Assembly: GCA_016710325.1 (NCBI GenBank)
Contig: JADJXK010000002.1
Coordinates: forward strand, 310,001-374,000
DNA: 64,000 bases
Source: Candidatus Leptofilum proximum
Lineage (GTDB): Bacteria; Chloroflexota; Anaerolineae; Promineifilales; Promineifilaceae
Direction of reading: 5' to 3'
Shown piece after piece: positions 15,931 to 24,334 of this stretch. The notes below the pieces were generated by a model. It searched no databases. It was not told where the DNA came from and worked only from the letters and a program-made list of their open reading frames with translations. The stretch's first letter is position 1, and every line of letters begins with the position of its first letter. A program made the position numbers and the translations under genes.

Positions 15931-16855
15931 TGCTTGCCTCCTCCCCTTCTGTGCGGTTGATGAGCTGCAAATAGATTTCCTCAAGCGAGTAGCGGAGTTC
16001 ACCGACAAACTGAATGCTTTGGCCGCCTTCCACTAACCGGCGAATCATTTCCGGGTTGTGCTGCTCGGGTTCGTCTACCGCCACCAGCAGCTTGTTTTCC
16101 ACAGCCTCGATTTTTTTGACGTACGGCAAGTTTTGCAGGATGGGCAGCCCTGATTGCGCCGGATGGGACAGGTGAAAGACAACCTGACGGCCGTACAGCT
16201 GCTGCCGCAACCCTTCTGGCGTATCCAGCACGCGCAGCCGCGACTTAAATACCGCCACCCGGTCACACAGACGGTCGGCCTCGTCCAGGTTGTGTGTGGT
16301 GAGGAAAATGGTGCGCCCCTGCTCCTTCACATCGGCAATAAAGTCCCGCACCAGCCGCGATGCCTCAGGGTCCAGGCCTGCCGTCGGCTCGTCCAGGAAC
16401 AAGATGCGCGGTTCGTGCAGCAGGGCGCGGGCGATGGCCAGCTTTTGCCGCATCCCCTTGCTAAAGGTGCCGGCCGCATCATTGCGCCGGTCCCACAGGC
16501 CCAGCAGGCGCAGATATTTCTCCACCTGCCCGTCCACATCCTTCACTTCGTAAAGACGAGCGTAAATGGCCAGATTTTTATAGGCCGAAAGCCGTTCGTA
16601 CATGCCTGGGGTTTCTGTCAGAATGCCCACGTTGCGTCGAATCTCGGTGTCCGCCTCCCCCAGCTTGTGGCCCAGCAGCGAGGCAGTGCCTGCTGTCGGG
16701 GCAATGAGACTGGTCAACATGCGCACGGTGGTCGTTTTGCCCGCCCCGTTTGGCCCCAAAAAGCCAAACACTTCGCCCTCAGGAATAGTGAGGGTGAGAC
16801 GGTCAACGGCCGTTAAATCGCCAAACTGCTTGGTTAAATTAGTCGTTTCTATCAT
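15917..16855 (-). CDS. ABC transporter ATP-binding protein
   Basis: 312 residues. Walker A is FLGPNGAGKTTTVRML, the signature is FSKGMRQKLAIARAL (a variant of LSGGQ common in ABC-2 exporters), Walker B is ILFLDEPTAGLDP and the switch histidine lies in TTHNLDEADR. About 80 residues after the nucleotide-binding domain form the accessory domain usual in NatA/CcmA-like exporters. The gene precedes and overlaps its permease. The next gene upstream on this strand (YhfC-like) ends 38 nt earlier and could belong to the same transcript. Confidence 0.93.
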   Translation of the reverse strand: MIETTNLTKQFGDLTAVDRLTLTIPEGEVFGFLGPNGAGKTTTVRMLTSLIAPTAGTASLLGHKLGEADTEIRRNVGILTETPGMYERLSAYKNLAIYARLYEVKDVDGQVEKYLRLLGLWDRRNDAAGTFSKGMRQKLAIARALLHEPRILFLDEPTAGLDPEASRLVRDFIADVKEQGRTIFLTTHNLDEADRLCDRVAVFKSRLRVLDTPEGLRQQLYGRQVVFHLSHPAQSGLPILQNLPYVKKIEAVENKLLVAVDEPEQHNPEMIRRLVEGGQSIQFVGELRYSLEEIYLQLINRTEGEEASNGQN

Positions 16856-16892
16856 TTTTCTTTCTTCATTATAATGGCTACGCGAAAATAAG

Positions 16893-17744
16893 TTAGCCCG
16901 AATATTTGCTGCGTTCCAACATTTCGGCGGTGCTGGCGAGTGGCGCAGGTTGGATCGACTTTAGCTCAGGCAGCGGTTCGAGGGGAACGGCCGTTGGCTC
17001 CGGCATACGCAGCAGGAAAATAATTGCCAGGCTGACCAGGCTCATGCCGCCCAGCACCGTTTCCGCCCAAACAATCCCCCACTGCGATACAACATAGACC
17101 AGCGTCCCGTCAATCAGTGCATGCCAGCCGATAGCCGCCAACAGCCAGCGGCACTGGCCACGCACCAACGCCTGCATCACCAGCAGCGACGCTGCTAGAT
17201 GCAGCATCAGGGCAAACACGCGCTCCAGTGCCCCAAACAACGCCATCCATGGGGACACGCCAAACATCGCCTCAATCTGCTGCTCTACCAGGTGGAGTTG
17301 GTCTTGCGGCACAGACGCCAAAATCCCCTGGAAATATCCGTTTTTCAGCCCGAGCAAAATTACAAAGTTAATTAGACCCAGGACACCCAACAAGATGGCC
17401 TCAATACCACCATGCCCGGCACCCACCATCAATCCCTGGCGCCAGCTGCGGGCGTCTCTGGCCCAAAAGCGAAAGGTCAGGTAACGGGCCACACCTTCAA
17501 ACGTGCCCGCAGATAAACCCAAAAACAGGGCATATAGAGGTAAATTTGTGGGGGAAAACCAGCCGAGCTGCTGCAAAATAAGCCAGTTAAACGGCAGATG
17601 GCCTACCTGGGACAGCACAAACGCCACGGCGCCAATGCCAAAAAGCCCCCACCCCACGTGCCGCCGCACCGCAATCCAGCGGCCCAAGAAAATGGGCATC
17701 AGGACCATCAACAGGAAGTTCAGGGCCAACAATGTGGTAACCAT
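16893..17744 (-). CDS. YhfC-family glutamic-type intramembrane protease
   Basis: 283 residues with AGGAG before the ATG. Seven or eight hydrophobic helices. The family pattern is clear: TFEGVARYLTFRFWARDARSW, then GAGHGGIEAILLG, then ALERVFALMLHLAASLLVM, carrying paired Glu/Arg/His residues like those of CAAX-type membrane proteases. The C-terminal tail of about 40 residues is Pro-rich and cytoplasmic or extracellular. Function is unproven. It stands just upstream of an ABC exporter, as often seen for membrane proteases linked to export or bacteriocin handling, but this link is inference. Confidence 0.8.
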   Translation of the reverse strand: MVTTLLALNFLLMVLMPIFLGRWIAVRRHVGWGLFGIGAVAFVLSQVGHLPFNWLILQQLGWFSPTNLPLYALFLGLSAGTFEGVARYLTFRFWARDARSWRQGLMVGAGHGGIEAILLGVLGLINFVILLGLKNGYFQGILASVPQDQLHLVEQQIEAMFGVSPWMALFGALERVFALMLHLAASLLVMQALVRGQCRWLLAAIGWHALIDGTLVYVVSQWGIVWAETVLGGMSLVSLAIIFLLRMPEPTAVPLEPLPELKSIQPAPLASTAEMLERSKYSG

Positions 17745-17901
17745 TTGCTACTCCTTGTGCGCCAGATTGTAGCATGATTTACCCTTTTCGACGGGAGATT
17801 CACGGCCGTTTCGCGGCTGAAGGCTGTCTGATCTGGTTGGCTCGGCTATAATACCGCGGCTCCCCCAAAACTTGCGATCCGCACCCGGGTGACTTTATTA
17901 A

Positions 17902-18004
17902 GTAAACCGCACAAAGTTAAGAAAAAGTCTGCGTTTGGTGCGGTTTACCCAGGTAATTGGCAGATTTAGGGTGAACCCTTTTAGAAAAACTTTCTGCCAA
18001 TTAC
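17902..18004 (+). promoter_or_regulatory. double stem-loop in the mgtE leader
   Basis: Two consecutive perfect hairpins lie 40-140 nt upstream of mgtE. The first pairs GTAAACCGCAC (17902-17912) with 17938-17948. The second pairs GTAATTGGCAGA (17953-17964) with 17993-18004 and encloses a small inner hairpin AGGG-TGAA-CCCT (17968-17979). No T-run follows, so this is not a simple terminator. The conserved core of the known M-box magnesium riboswitch is not visible. A related GTAAACCGCAC sequence recurs near 39010, so part of it may be a dispersed repeat rather than a regulator. Confidence 0.5.
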
Positions 18005-18043
18005 ATAAAACGGCCGTTCCTCCCCAAATCAGGAGTGTTCACG

Positions 18044-19399
18044 ATGGATGAAGCTGCATTGAACTTCCCCCCAATTGAAGAGATTGAACAGATGGTAGCT
18101 GAAGGCAGGCTGGAACAGCTGCAGAGCCAGCTGGCGCGCATTCATCCCGCCGACATTGCCGCCTTGCTGGAAGAACTGGAGCCGGAAACGGCCGTAACCG
18201 TCTTCGAACTGCTGCCCATTGAAATTGCCAGTGAAGTGCTGGATGAAACCGGCAGCCAGATTCGCCAGGAGTTGGTAGAAAAGGTAGACGATGAGCGTCT
18301 GGCCGACTTGCTCGACGAACTGCCCATGGACGACGCGGCCGAATTCCTCGAAGACCTCCCCAATGAAATCTCCGACCGGCTCATCGGCCTCATGGAGCCA
18401 GAAGAAGCGGCCGAGGTGCAGGAACTGCTGGCCTACGAAGAAGAAACCGCCGGCCGCCTTATGACCCGCGACGTGGTTGCCCTTCGCCGCCAATGGACTG
18501 TCAGCGAAACGTTTGATTATTTGCGCTCGTTGGAAGATGCCGAAACACTGCACTACCTCTACGTGGTAGACCGCGACAAGAAACTCATCGGCGTGGTACC
18601 GCTGCGTACGCTCATCCTGTCGCAGCCGGAGGCCACCATTGAATCGCTCATGAGCACCGATGTCGTATCCATCAACGTTGCCGCCGACCAGGAAGAGCTG
18701 GCCGAGCTGGTGTCCCGCTACGACTACTTTGTGATGCCCGTGGTTAACGACGCTAACGAACTGCTCGGTGTGGTCACCGTCGACGACGTGCTAGACATCT
18801 TTGAAGAAGAGGTTACCGAAGATATCCAGCGTTTGGGTGGTTCTGAGCCGCTTGACCAACCCTATTTTGCAGTTTCCGTTTTCCAAATTGTGCGCAAACG
18901 CATCGGCTGGCTGCTGTTGCTTTTTGTCGCCTCTACCCTCTCTGGTGAGGTTATCCGCCTGTTTCAAAACGAACTGGACCTGGTGGTCGCCCTCGGCTTC
19001 TTCATCACCCTCATTACCGGCACCGGTGGTAATGCCGGGTCGCAAACCGTGGCCACCATCATCCGGGCCATTACGCTGGATGAAGTGCGCTTGAGCAACT
19101 TAGGTGCAGCCTGGCGGCGCGAGGTATCGGTTGGCCTTCTGCTGGGCCTGGTGATGGGTGCCGTAGGCATTGTGCGTGCTTTGCTCTGGCAAACTGGTTA
19201 TGAAGTAGCCCTGGTCGTTGCTCTTACCTTGCCCGTCATCGTCATCTGGTCCACCACGGTGGCCACGCTCATCCCCATCCTGGCAGACCGCTTTCACATC
19301 GATCCAACTGTCATCAGCGGCCCTATGATCGCTACCATTGTGGATGCTACGGGCCTGCTCATTTACTTCTCACTAGCCAAGTTCATCCTGGGCATTTAA
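18044..19399 (+). CDS. mgtE: magnesium transporter MgtE
   Basis: 451 residues from the ATG at 18044 with AGGAG nine nt upstream. Architecture: an acidic helical N domain (residues 1-130; repeated E/D-rich helices such as DIAALLEELEPETAV), two CBS domains (about 135-260; TVDDVLDIFEEE closes the second), the connecting helix and five membrane helices (about 285-451) with GTGGNAGSQTVATIIRAI, the family's pore motif. It is a homodimeric Mg2+ channel gated by cytosolic Mg2+ bound between N and CBS domains. A structured leader precedes the gene. Confidence 0.95.
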   Translation: MDEAALNFPPIEEIEQMVAEGRLEQLQSQLARIHPADIAALLEELEPETAVTVFELLPIEIASEVLDETGSQIRQELVEKVDDERLADLLDELPMDDAAEFLEDLPNEISDRLIGLMEPEEAAEVQELLAYEEETAGRLMTRDVVALRRQWTVSETFDYLRSLEDAETLHYLYVVDRDKKLIGVVPLRTLILSQPEATIESLMSTDVVSINVAADQEELAELVSRYDYFVMPVVNDANELLGVVTVDDVLDIFEEEVTEDIQRLGGSEPLDQPYFAVSVFQIVRKRIGWLLLLFVASTLSGEVIRLFQNELDLVVALGFFITLITGTGGNAGSQTVATIIRAITLDEVRLSNLGAAWRREVSVGLLLGLVMGAVGIVRALLWQTGYEVALVVALTLPVIVIWSTTVATLIPILADRFHIDPTVISGPMIATIVDATGLLIYFSLAKFILGI

Positions 19400-19455
19400 G
19401 CAATGCTTTGCCAGCCTATATGACAAAAGTAACAATTGCCGAAAACAAAAATCAG

Positions 19456-19484
19456 TTGACAAGGAAATAGCGATCCACTATACT
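19456..19484 (+). promoter_or_regulatory. near-consensus sigma70 promoter
   Basis: TTGACA (19456-19461) and TATACT (19479-19484) are separated by exactly 17 bp, one of the best promoter matches in the window. No coding region follows; the transcript should begin near 19491 and end at the terminator at 19790-19816. Confidence 0.75.
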
Positions 19485-19490
19485 GTACCT

Positions 19491-19818
19491 ATCCTGTAGG
19501 AATAAAGTACTACTTTAAACCTAGAGGTAGAGGAAGCTCCGAGAAATTGGACAGTTCTTTACCGAAGTTGCGGAGATTTGAACTTAAAACTCATTTTATT
19601 GAAAGATAAAAAGAGAGATAAGGACAAAAAACCAAAACAATTTCTAATAGGCGTGTAAATCCGTTTCATAGATGGAAGAACACAAATAACAGGAAGCAAA
19701 TTCCAAAGGCAAAGAGAGACAAATAGTCACTTGGCACCAGCGGAAGCGGTAAATCAACTAGAAGGTTACTTGGGGCTCCTCGCTTTTTTAGCGCATCTTG
19801 TTAGATGCGCTTTTTTGT
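19491..19818 (+). ncRNA. candidate structured non-coding RNA, about 330 nt
   Basis: A strong promoter, no usable reading frame and an intrinsic terminator define a self-contained RNA gene between mgtE and hpt. A long-range helix closes most of it: GAGGAAGCTCCGAG at 19530-19543 can pair with CTTGGGGCTCCTC at 19769-19781 (13 pairs including two G-U, with one bulged A). Just inside the 3' arm, ACC-A-GC with GC-GGT forms a small stem capped by a GGAA tetraloop (19736-19750). The interior is purine- and A-rich, and there is no ACGGCCGT copy. GAGGAAGCTCCG faintly recalls RNase P region CR-I, but the other RNase P regions, tmRNA tag and T-loop, and the SRP core are not seen. I cannot name a family. 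Confidence 0.65.
19790..19816 (+). terminator. intrinsic terminator of the candidate RNA gene
   Basis: AGCGCATCT (19790-19798) pairs perfectly with AGATGCGCT (19803-19811) around a TGTT loop and is followed by TTTTTT. The T-run is on the plus strand only, so it serves the RNA gene and not the convergent hpt gene. Confidence 0.88.
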
Positions 19819-19832
19819 TTCGGCTGGTTGGA

Positions 19833-20408
19833 TCAGGGCTGGAATATTTCTGGCTTGAGCAGGCCAACAAAAGGTAAGTTGCGATATTTTCCCCGGTAAT
19901 CCAACCCATACCCCACTACAAAACGATCTGGCAGATCAAACCCTTTATACTTAATTGGCAACTCAATCAGGCGCCGACGCGGCTTGCTGAACAGAGCGCA
20001 CACCTCGATGCTGGCTGGTTCACGGGCACGAAGATTCCGCAGCAGGTAGTTTAAGGTCAGCCCCGTGTCTACCATGTCTTCAACAAAGAGGATATGCCTG
20101 TTCTTGATGGTCTCGTCCAGGTCTTTTTCCAGGCGCACCAGTCCGCGCTCGCGCGTTTCTGCGGAGTAGCTGGCGATCGCCAAGTAATCTACTTCCACAG
20201 GAATGGTAATGGCTCGCAGCAGGTCGGCCATAAAGGGCACAACTCCGTTCAGCACACCAACCAGGAGGGGGAAACGGCCGTCATAATCCGCAGAAATTTG
20301 TTGGCCAAGTTCTCCCACCTTTATGGCAATCTCATCCGCAGAGAAGAGCACTCGGGAAACACCCTCATTTAGTTCGCCATAGGCTTCTGGAGGATGGAAG
20401 GCCATCAT
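19833..20408 (-). CDS. hpt: hypoxanthine phosphoribosyltransferase
   Basis: 191 residues. The PRPP-binding loop ILFVEDMVDTGLTL (near residue 105) is the diagnostic motif; GVLNGVVPFMADLLR and KGFDLPDRFVVGYGLDY complete the purine phosphoribosyltransferase pattern. It salvages hypoxanthine and guanine to IMP and GMP with PRPP in the cytosol. It overlaps the stop of the upstream nuclease-like gene by 4 nt, so the two are translationally coupled. Confidence 0.92.
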   Translation of the reverse strand: MMAFHPPEAYGELNEGVSRVLFSADEIAIKVGELGQQISADYDGRFPLLVGVLNGVVPFMADLLRAITIPVEVDYLAIASYSAETRERGLVRLEKDLDETIKNRHILFVEDMVDTGLTLNYLLRNLRAREPASIEVCALFSKPRRRLIELPIKYKGFDLPDRFVVGYGLDYRGKYRNLPFVGLLKPEIFQP

Positions 20409-20848
20409 AAATCATCATCCTGCGCTTCTGTGCCCAAAATGGACGCAGCATGGCCATCAAAACCAAATTTGATCATTAAATTGCGCAAATCGTCTCGCTT
20501 AAACAACTTGATGTTTACATCGGGGTATAATTCTTGAAGTTGGCGAATCTTGCGGTTTTTGTGGCGAATTAATTTTGGGCGGAGCGTCGTCAGCTCAACA
20601 TACAGATCCTGGCCAGGCAGGTAAAAATCCGGCGAAAATGCGACGGTTACATTGCCATCATCATCCCAGGCCAGGGGGAACGTGCGCGGTTCATACTGCC
20701 ATTCAATACCGTAATAATCTAAAATACGAGCAAATTCGGCTTCAAGCTTGTGGGCAAACTGCGGGTTGTGTAAGGTCTCTGTGCTCAAATTGCTGCTCCG
20801 ATTGGGCAAATGCCAGCCACCATTTGTTACCATTATAGAGAAAATCAT
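20405..20848 (-). CDS. PD-(D/E)XK nuclease-like protein coupled to hpt
   Basis: 147 residues if the first ATG is used; an ATG 15 nt later (20833) is equally possible, and neither has a clear ribosome site. The core FSPDFYLPGQDLYVELTTLRP, preceded by EFARILDYYGIEWQYEP and followed by a lysine-rich helix, matches a minimal PD-(D/E)XK fold: Asp in SPDF, Glu in YVELTT and the following lysine would bind metal. Its role is unknown. It overlaps hpt by 4 nt and starts back-to-back with the sirtuin gene. Confidence 0.7.
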   Translation of the reverse strand: MIFSIMVTNGGWHLPNRSSNLSTETLHNPQFAHKLEAEFARILDYYGIEWQYEPRTFPLAWDDDGNVTVAFSPDFYLPGQDLYVELTTLRPKLIRHKNRKIRQLQELYPDVNIKLFKRDDLRNLMIKFGFDGHAASILGTEAQDDDL

Positions 20849-21595
20849 ATGCTAGACAATTTTGACATTCCAGACTTACTCATCCAAAACATGAAGGCTG
20901 CGCGGCATGTGGCAGTCTTGACAGGCGCGGGCATTTCGGCCGAGAGCGGCGTTCCCACCTTTCGGGAAGCCCAAACGGGCCTTTGGGCCAGGTATTCACC
21001 AGAGGAATTGGCCACGCCCCAGGCGTTTCAGCGTAATCCTCAGCTGGTATGGGAGTGGTATGCCTGGCGGCGCGAGCTGGTCAGCCGGGCTGAACCAAAT
21101 CTGGGGCATGTAGCCCTGGCCGAGCTGGCTGGCCTGGTGCCCCAGTTCACCCTCATCACCCAAAATGTGGATGGCTTGCACCAGCGAGCAGGCAGCCCAA
21201 ACGTAATTTGTCTGCACGGCAATATCCAGGAAACCAAATGTTTTGCTCGGGAACACGTGTTGGATAACTGGCCGGAAAGTGAAGCGGTACCACCCACCTG
21301 CCCCACCTGCGGCAGTTTGTTACGGCCGAATGTGGTCTGGTTTGGCGAGAATCTCCCGGCGGCAGCGCTGCAAACGGCCGTTGCCGCCGCCGAATCCTGC
21401 GATGTGTTCCTCACCATCGGCACGTCGGCATTGGTGCAGCCAGCCGCCTCCCTGCCCCTGCGCGCCGTTGAGCGCGGCGCCACCCTGGTGGAAGTGAACC
21501 CCCAGGCCACTCCACTTACCCGATTCGCCGACTTTGCCCTGGCCGGAGCCGCCGGAGAAGTACTGCCGGTCTTGGTTTCCCGCCTGAAGGGGTAA
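20849..21595 (+). CDS. NAD-dependent protein deacylase, Sir2 family
   Basis: 248 residues. Sirtuin motifs: TGAGISAESGVPTFR, TQNVDGLHQRAG, catalytic His in LHGNI, VVWFGENLP, TIGTSALVQPAA and VEVNPQATPL. The Tyr-x-x-Arg in EWYAWRREL corresponds to the pair that binds acidic acyl groups in SIRT5 and CobB, so removal of succinyl or malonyl groups from lysine is likely as well as acetyl. The zinc site keeps CPTC but the first pair is reduced to a single Cys (KCFAREH), so a His may be the fourth ligand. The start is immediately next to the divergent nuclease-like gene. Confidence 0.9.
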   Translation: MLDNFDIPDLLIQNMKAARHVAVLTGAGISAESGVPTFREAQTGLWARYSPEELATPQAFQRNPQLVWEWYAWRRELVSRAEPNLGHVALAELAGLVPQFTLITQNVDGLHQRAGSPNVICLHGNIQETKCFAREHVLDNWPESEAVPPTCPTCGSLLRPNVVWFGENLPAAALQTAVAAAESCDVFLTIGTSALVQPAASLPLRAVERGATLVEVNPQATPLTRFADFALAGAAGEVLPVLVSRLKG

Positions 21596-21683
21596 GTGGC
21601 GCGGCTTTACATAAGCCATGTTGTGGTTTATACTGGTGCCGTAAACGGCCGTTCCTTCCACACAAAGCGGCTGGCACAGGCAA

Positions 21684-22421
21684 ATGTCAAAACAGGAATC
21701 CGATGAAAAAATTGTGCCGCTGGGCGTTGTGTTCATCACCGTCGGGCTGATTGTGGTGGTGGTGGCTGCCTCGATTCTTTTTGTCCGGCCCGCTATGGGA
21801 CAATCAACGGCAGCCAGGTCCGCAGCGCTTCCCGTTGTGACGGTGGTCGTAACACCGGTGCCCAATGCCACGGCAACGGCCGTTACCGATGACACCAGCA
21901 CCGAAATTTCGCTGCCCGCAGGATTTGTTACTCTGGCCGATGCCCCGCGGAGCAGCCTGGCCAACCGGCCGCGGCGTATCGTCATCCCCAGCATCGACAT
22001 GGATGCGCCGGTGACGGAAGTTGGCATGACGGCCTTCCAGAGCGATGGTGAGACCCTTTACCAATGGCAAGTTCCAGCCAATTATGAAGCTGGCTGGCAC
22101 AACACCAGTGCACCGTTGGGTGAACCGGGCAACACGGTGCTTAACGGCCACCACAACATTTTTGGCGAAGTATTCGGCCGTTTAGTGGACCTGGAAGTTG
22201 GCGCCGAGATTGTGGTGTATGATGCAGAATCGCCTCATACCTACACCGTCGCCGCGATCGAAATTTTACCAGAGCGGGATCAGCCCTTAGCGGTGCGACA
22301 GAAAAATGCTGAATGGATTCAGGCCACGGATGATGAGCGAATTACGCTGGTAACCTGCTGGCCAGATACAGGCAATTCTCACCGGCTCATTGTGGTAGCT
22401 TATCCAATCAATTCAAACTGA
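21684..22421 (+). CDS. sortase (class D/E-like)
   Basis: 245 residues with a short cytoplasmic tail, one membrane anchor (about 12-34), a Thr/Val/Pro-rich linker and a C-terminal sortase domain. Catalytic residues are visible: His156 in LNGHHNIFG, Cys225 in TLVTCWP and Arg234 in SHRLIVVAYP. It should cleave an LPxTG-like signal on exported proteins and join the protein to a surface acceptor. The next gene encodes a probable substrate. The cell-envelope acceptor is unclear in a phylum that usually has one membrane; this is inference. Confidence 0.9.
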   Translation: MSKQESDEKIVPLGVVFITVGLIVVVVAASILFVRPAMGQSTAARSAALPVVTVVVTPVPNATATAVTDDTSTEISLPAGFVTLADAPRSSLANRPRRIVIPSIDMDAPVTEVGMTAFQSDGETLYQWQVPANYEAGWHNTSAPLGEPGNTVLNGHHNIFGEVFGRLVDLEVGAEIVVYDAESPHTYTVAAIEILPERDQPLAVRQKNAEWIQATDDERITLVTCWPDTGNSHRLIVVAYPINSN

Positions 22422-22475
22422 TGTCATGTATCGGTACAAAAGTTTTGTTTTCGCCCAATTTTTAGGAGGTCAATC

Positions 22476-23015
22476 ATGAATCAATTGAAACGTGCTGGCT
22501 TGATGGTGCTGTTGTTGAGCGCAGTTTTGCTGCTGGTGGTAGAGACGGTACAGGCCCAAGACAGCGGCTCAATAACGGGGGCTGTCTACCTGGATGTAAA
22601 CGGTGACGGCCGTTGCTTCAACACCGGCGTCACTGGCGAGGGCCCGGTCCAGGGCGTCACCATTGAGTTTGTCAGCAGCGACGAGGCCACGGTGGTTACC
22701 CTGACCACGGCCGAAAACGGCACTTATGGCCTGGCGGCGGCCGGGCAAAGCTACTGGCGCGTAACGGCCAAGCCCGATGCCACCAAGTATGTGGTGACCT
22801 CAGAAAACCCGCTGTATGCGCCGGTTCTTCCAGAAACTGGGCTGGACCAATCCGGGATTAACTTCTGCGTCAGCCAGGGCACCAATGCGGTGATCATCTT
22901 GCCGGAATCCGGTGGTGCGGCCAGCAGTAATGGGCTGGTGTGGGTAACGGCCGTATTTGGCCTGGCACTGATCGGTGTGGGTGTTGTTCTGGAAGTAAAA
23001 CGTCGCCTGATTTAA
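22476..23015 (+). CDS. exported protein with SdrD-B/Cna-like repeat and LPESG sorting signal
   Basis: 179 residues with GGAGG before the ATG. A signal peptide (residues 1-27, cleaved after VQAQ or nearby) is followed by one SdrD/Cna-B-like beta domain: GAVYLDVNGDGRC, then GVTIEFVSSDE and NGTYGLAAAG. The C terminus has LPESGG, a hydrophobic segment and a KRRLI tail: a complete sortase signal. A second LPETG occurs internally (residues 113-117) without the following hydrophobic segment. Placed directly after the sortase, it is the likely dedicated substrate, a small surface or linker protein. Confidence 0.85.
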   Translation: MNQLKRAGLMVLLLSAVLLLVVETVQAQDSGSITGAVYLDVNGDGRCFNTGVTGEGPVQGVTIEFVSSDEATVVTLTTAENGTYGLAAAGQSYWRVTAKPDATKYVVTSENPLYAPVLPETGLDQSGINFCVSQGTNAVIILPESGGAASSNGLVWVTAVFGLALIGVGVVLEVKRRLI

Positions 23016-23026
23016 CTTGCAGATTG

Positions 23027-23070
23027 TCTCCCGCAGGTTCACACATTAGCCTGCGGGAGATGCTTTCTTT
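23027..23070 (+). terminator. intrinsic terminator after the sortase pair
   Basis: TCTCCCGCAGG (23027-23037) pairs perfectly with 23050-23060 (11 bp, 12-nt loop), followed by TGCTTTCTTTCT. It ends the sortase-substrate transcript and may also stop the convergent oxidoreductase gene, whose stop codon lies at its right edge. Confidence 0.75.
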
Positions 23071-24087
23071 CTAGGGCAGCAGCAGCACCTTGCCAATGTT
23101 CTGGCGATCTTGAAGATAATGGTGGGCAGCGGCGGCCTCATCGAAGGAAAAAGTCCGGTCGATCTTGGGCCGGAACAATGCCTCGTCATACCAGGCCACA
23201 ATTTGCCTCATCCAGGGCTGTATCATGGCCGCCTGATCCCACATTCGCACCAGGTTCACCCCCATCACTGCCTTGTTGTCATTCATCAGCTTAAATGGCG
23301 TATAAAACGGCACCATTACCATGCCGCGAAACATGGCCCAAAGGGAGCGCCGTTTACCCGGTGCCATGCTGCTGGCGCCAAAATGAATTAAACGGCCGCT
23401 TGGCAGCAGCAGCCGGTAGTTTTTAGGCCAATGCACCCCGCCCAACGGATCCAGCACCAGATGCACCCCTTTGCCCCCGGTTAAGTCCATGATCACCCGC
23501 TCATAATCTCGATTTCGATAGTCAATGGCATGGTCCAGGCCATGTGAAAGCAAGTATTCGTGTTTTTCTGGCGATGCCGTACCGTAGGTTTCGGCGCCTA
23601 AAATACGGCACAGGTCCAGTACAGCCAGGCCAACCCCACCGGCAGCCCCGTGAATCAACACCTTTTCCCCGGCATGCAGCGAACCCATCACGACCAACAT
23701 CATGTAGGCTAAGAGGTAAGTCAGGGGAATGGCCGCGGCGTCGTTGGCGCTCATCCAATCCAACCGCTTAAATACCTGGCGATAGGGCACACACACCACG
23801 TTGCTGTAGCCGCCAAACCGAGTCAGGGCAAAAACGGCGTCGCCTTCCCTAAAATCCGGTACGCCCTGAGCTACCAGGTCGATTCGGCCGCTCACTTCGT
23901 ACCCCGGCACGTACGGCAGGCGGGGCGCATTGGGGTTCATGCCCAGGCGGCCCAAAATATCGGGGAAGTTAACGCCTGCCGCCTCAACACGAATGCGCAC
24001 TTCGCCGCTGCGGGGAATGGGATCAGGTGCATCTTGGAGACGGAGAACTTCGGGGGGACCGGCTTTTTGAATCCAAATTTGTTGCAT
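23071..24087 (-). CDS. zinc-independent quinone oxidoreductase-like MDR enzyme
   Basis: 338 residues from the ATG at 24087; a TTG two codons earlier is better spaced from GAGG and may be the true start. MDR features: VRIRVEAAGVNFPDILGRLG, YVPGYEVSGRI, and a Rossmann site VLIHGAAGGVGLAVL. The structural and catalytic zinc cysteines of alcohol dehydrogenases are absent, placing it with NADPH:quinone or synaptic-vesicle VAT-1-like reductases. Its substrate is unknown. It is a single gene, convergent with the sortase pair. Confidence 0.85.
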   Translation of the reverse strand: MQQIWIQKAGPPEVLRLQDAPDPIPRSGEVRIRVEAAGVNFPDILGRLGMNPNAPRLPYVPGYEVSGRIDLVAQGVPDFREGDAVFALTRFGGYSNVVCVPYRQVFKRLDWMSANDAAAIPLTYLLAYMMLVVMGSLHAGEKVLIHGAAGGVGLAVLDLCRILGAETYGTASPEKHEYLLSHGLDHAIDYRNRDYERVIMDLTGGKGVHLVLDPLGGVHWPKNYRLLLPSGRLIHFGASSMAPGKRRSLWAMFRGMVMVPFYTPFKLMNDNKAVMGVNLVRMWDQAAMIQPWMRQIVAWYDEALFRPKIDRTFSFDEAAAAHHYLQDRQNIGKVLLLP

Positions 24088-24334
24088 GGGCAAATTATAA
24101 CCTCTCTTTCGTTAGAAAAACTGTCAAAAGTGGCGAGTAAGATACAATAGCTTTTGCATCCGGCCTTGCGGTGACTTGTGTGATTACGGCCGTTTTCCCC
24201 AGAGATAGTACCATTTCGTGATTCGACAGGTAGGTTGTGGTACCTAAGCGGGAGTGTAGCTCGTGTTAGAGGCACTTAAAATAAAAATAGCAATTACTTT
24301 TATGAAAACCCTGTGGTTCTCTGAGGAATAAACT

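Noticed and set aside
19491..19818. Identity of the RNA gene as RNase P, tmRNA or SRP RNA
   Set aside because: Only a faint CR-I-like GAGGAAG-CTCCG is present; the remaining RNase P regions, the tmRNA tag and T-loop, and the SRP core are absent.
22812..22826. Internal LPETG as the main sorting signal
   Set aside because: It is not followed by a hydrophobic segment and basic tail; the C-terminal LPESG is.
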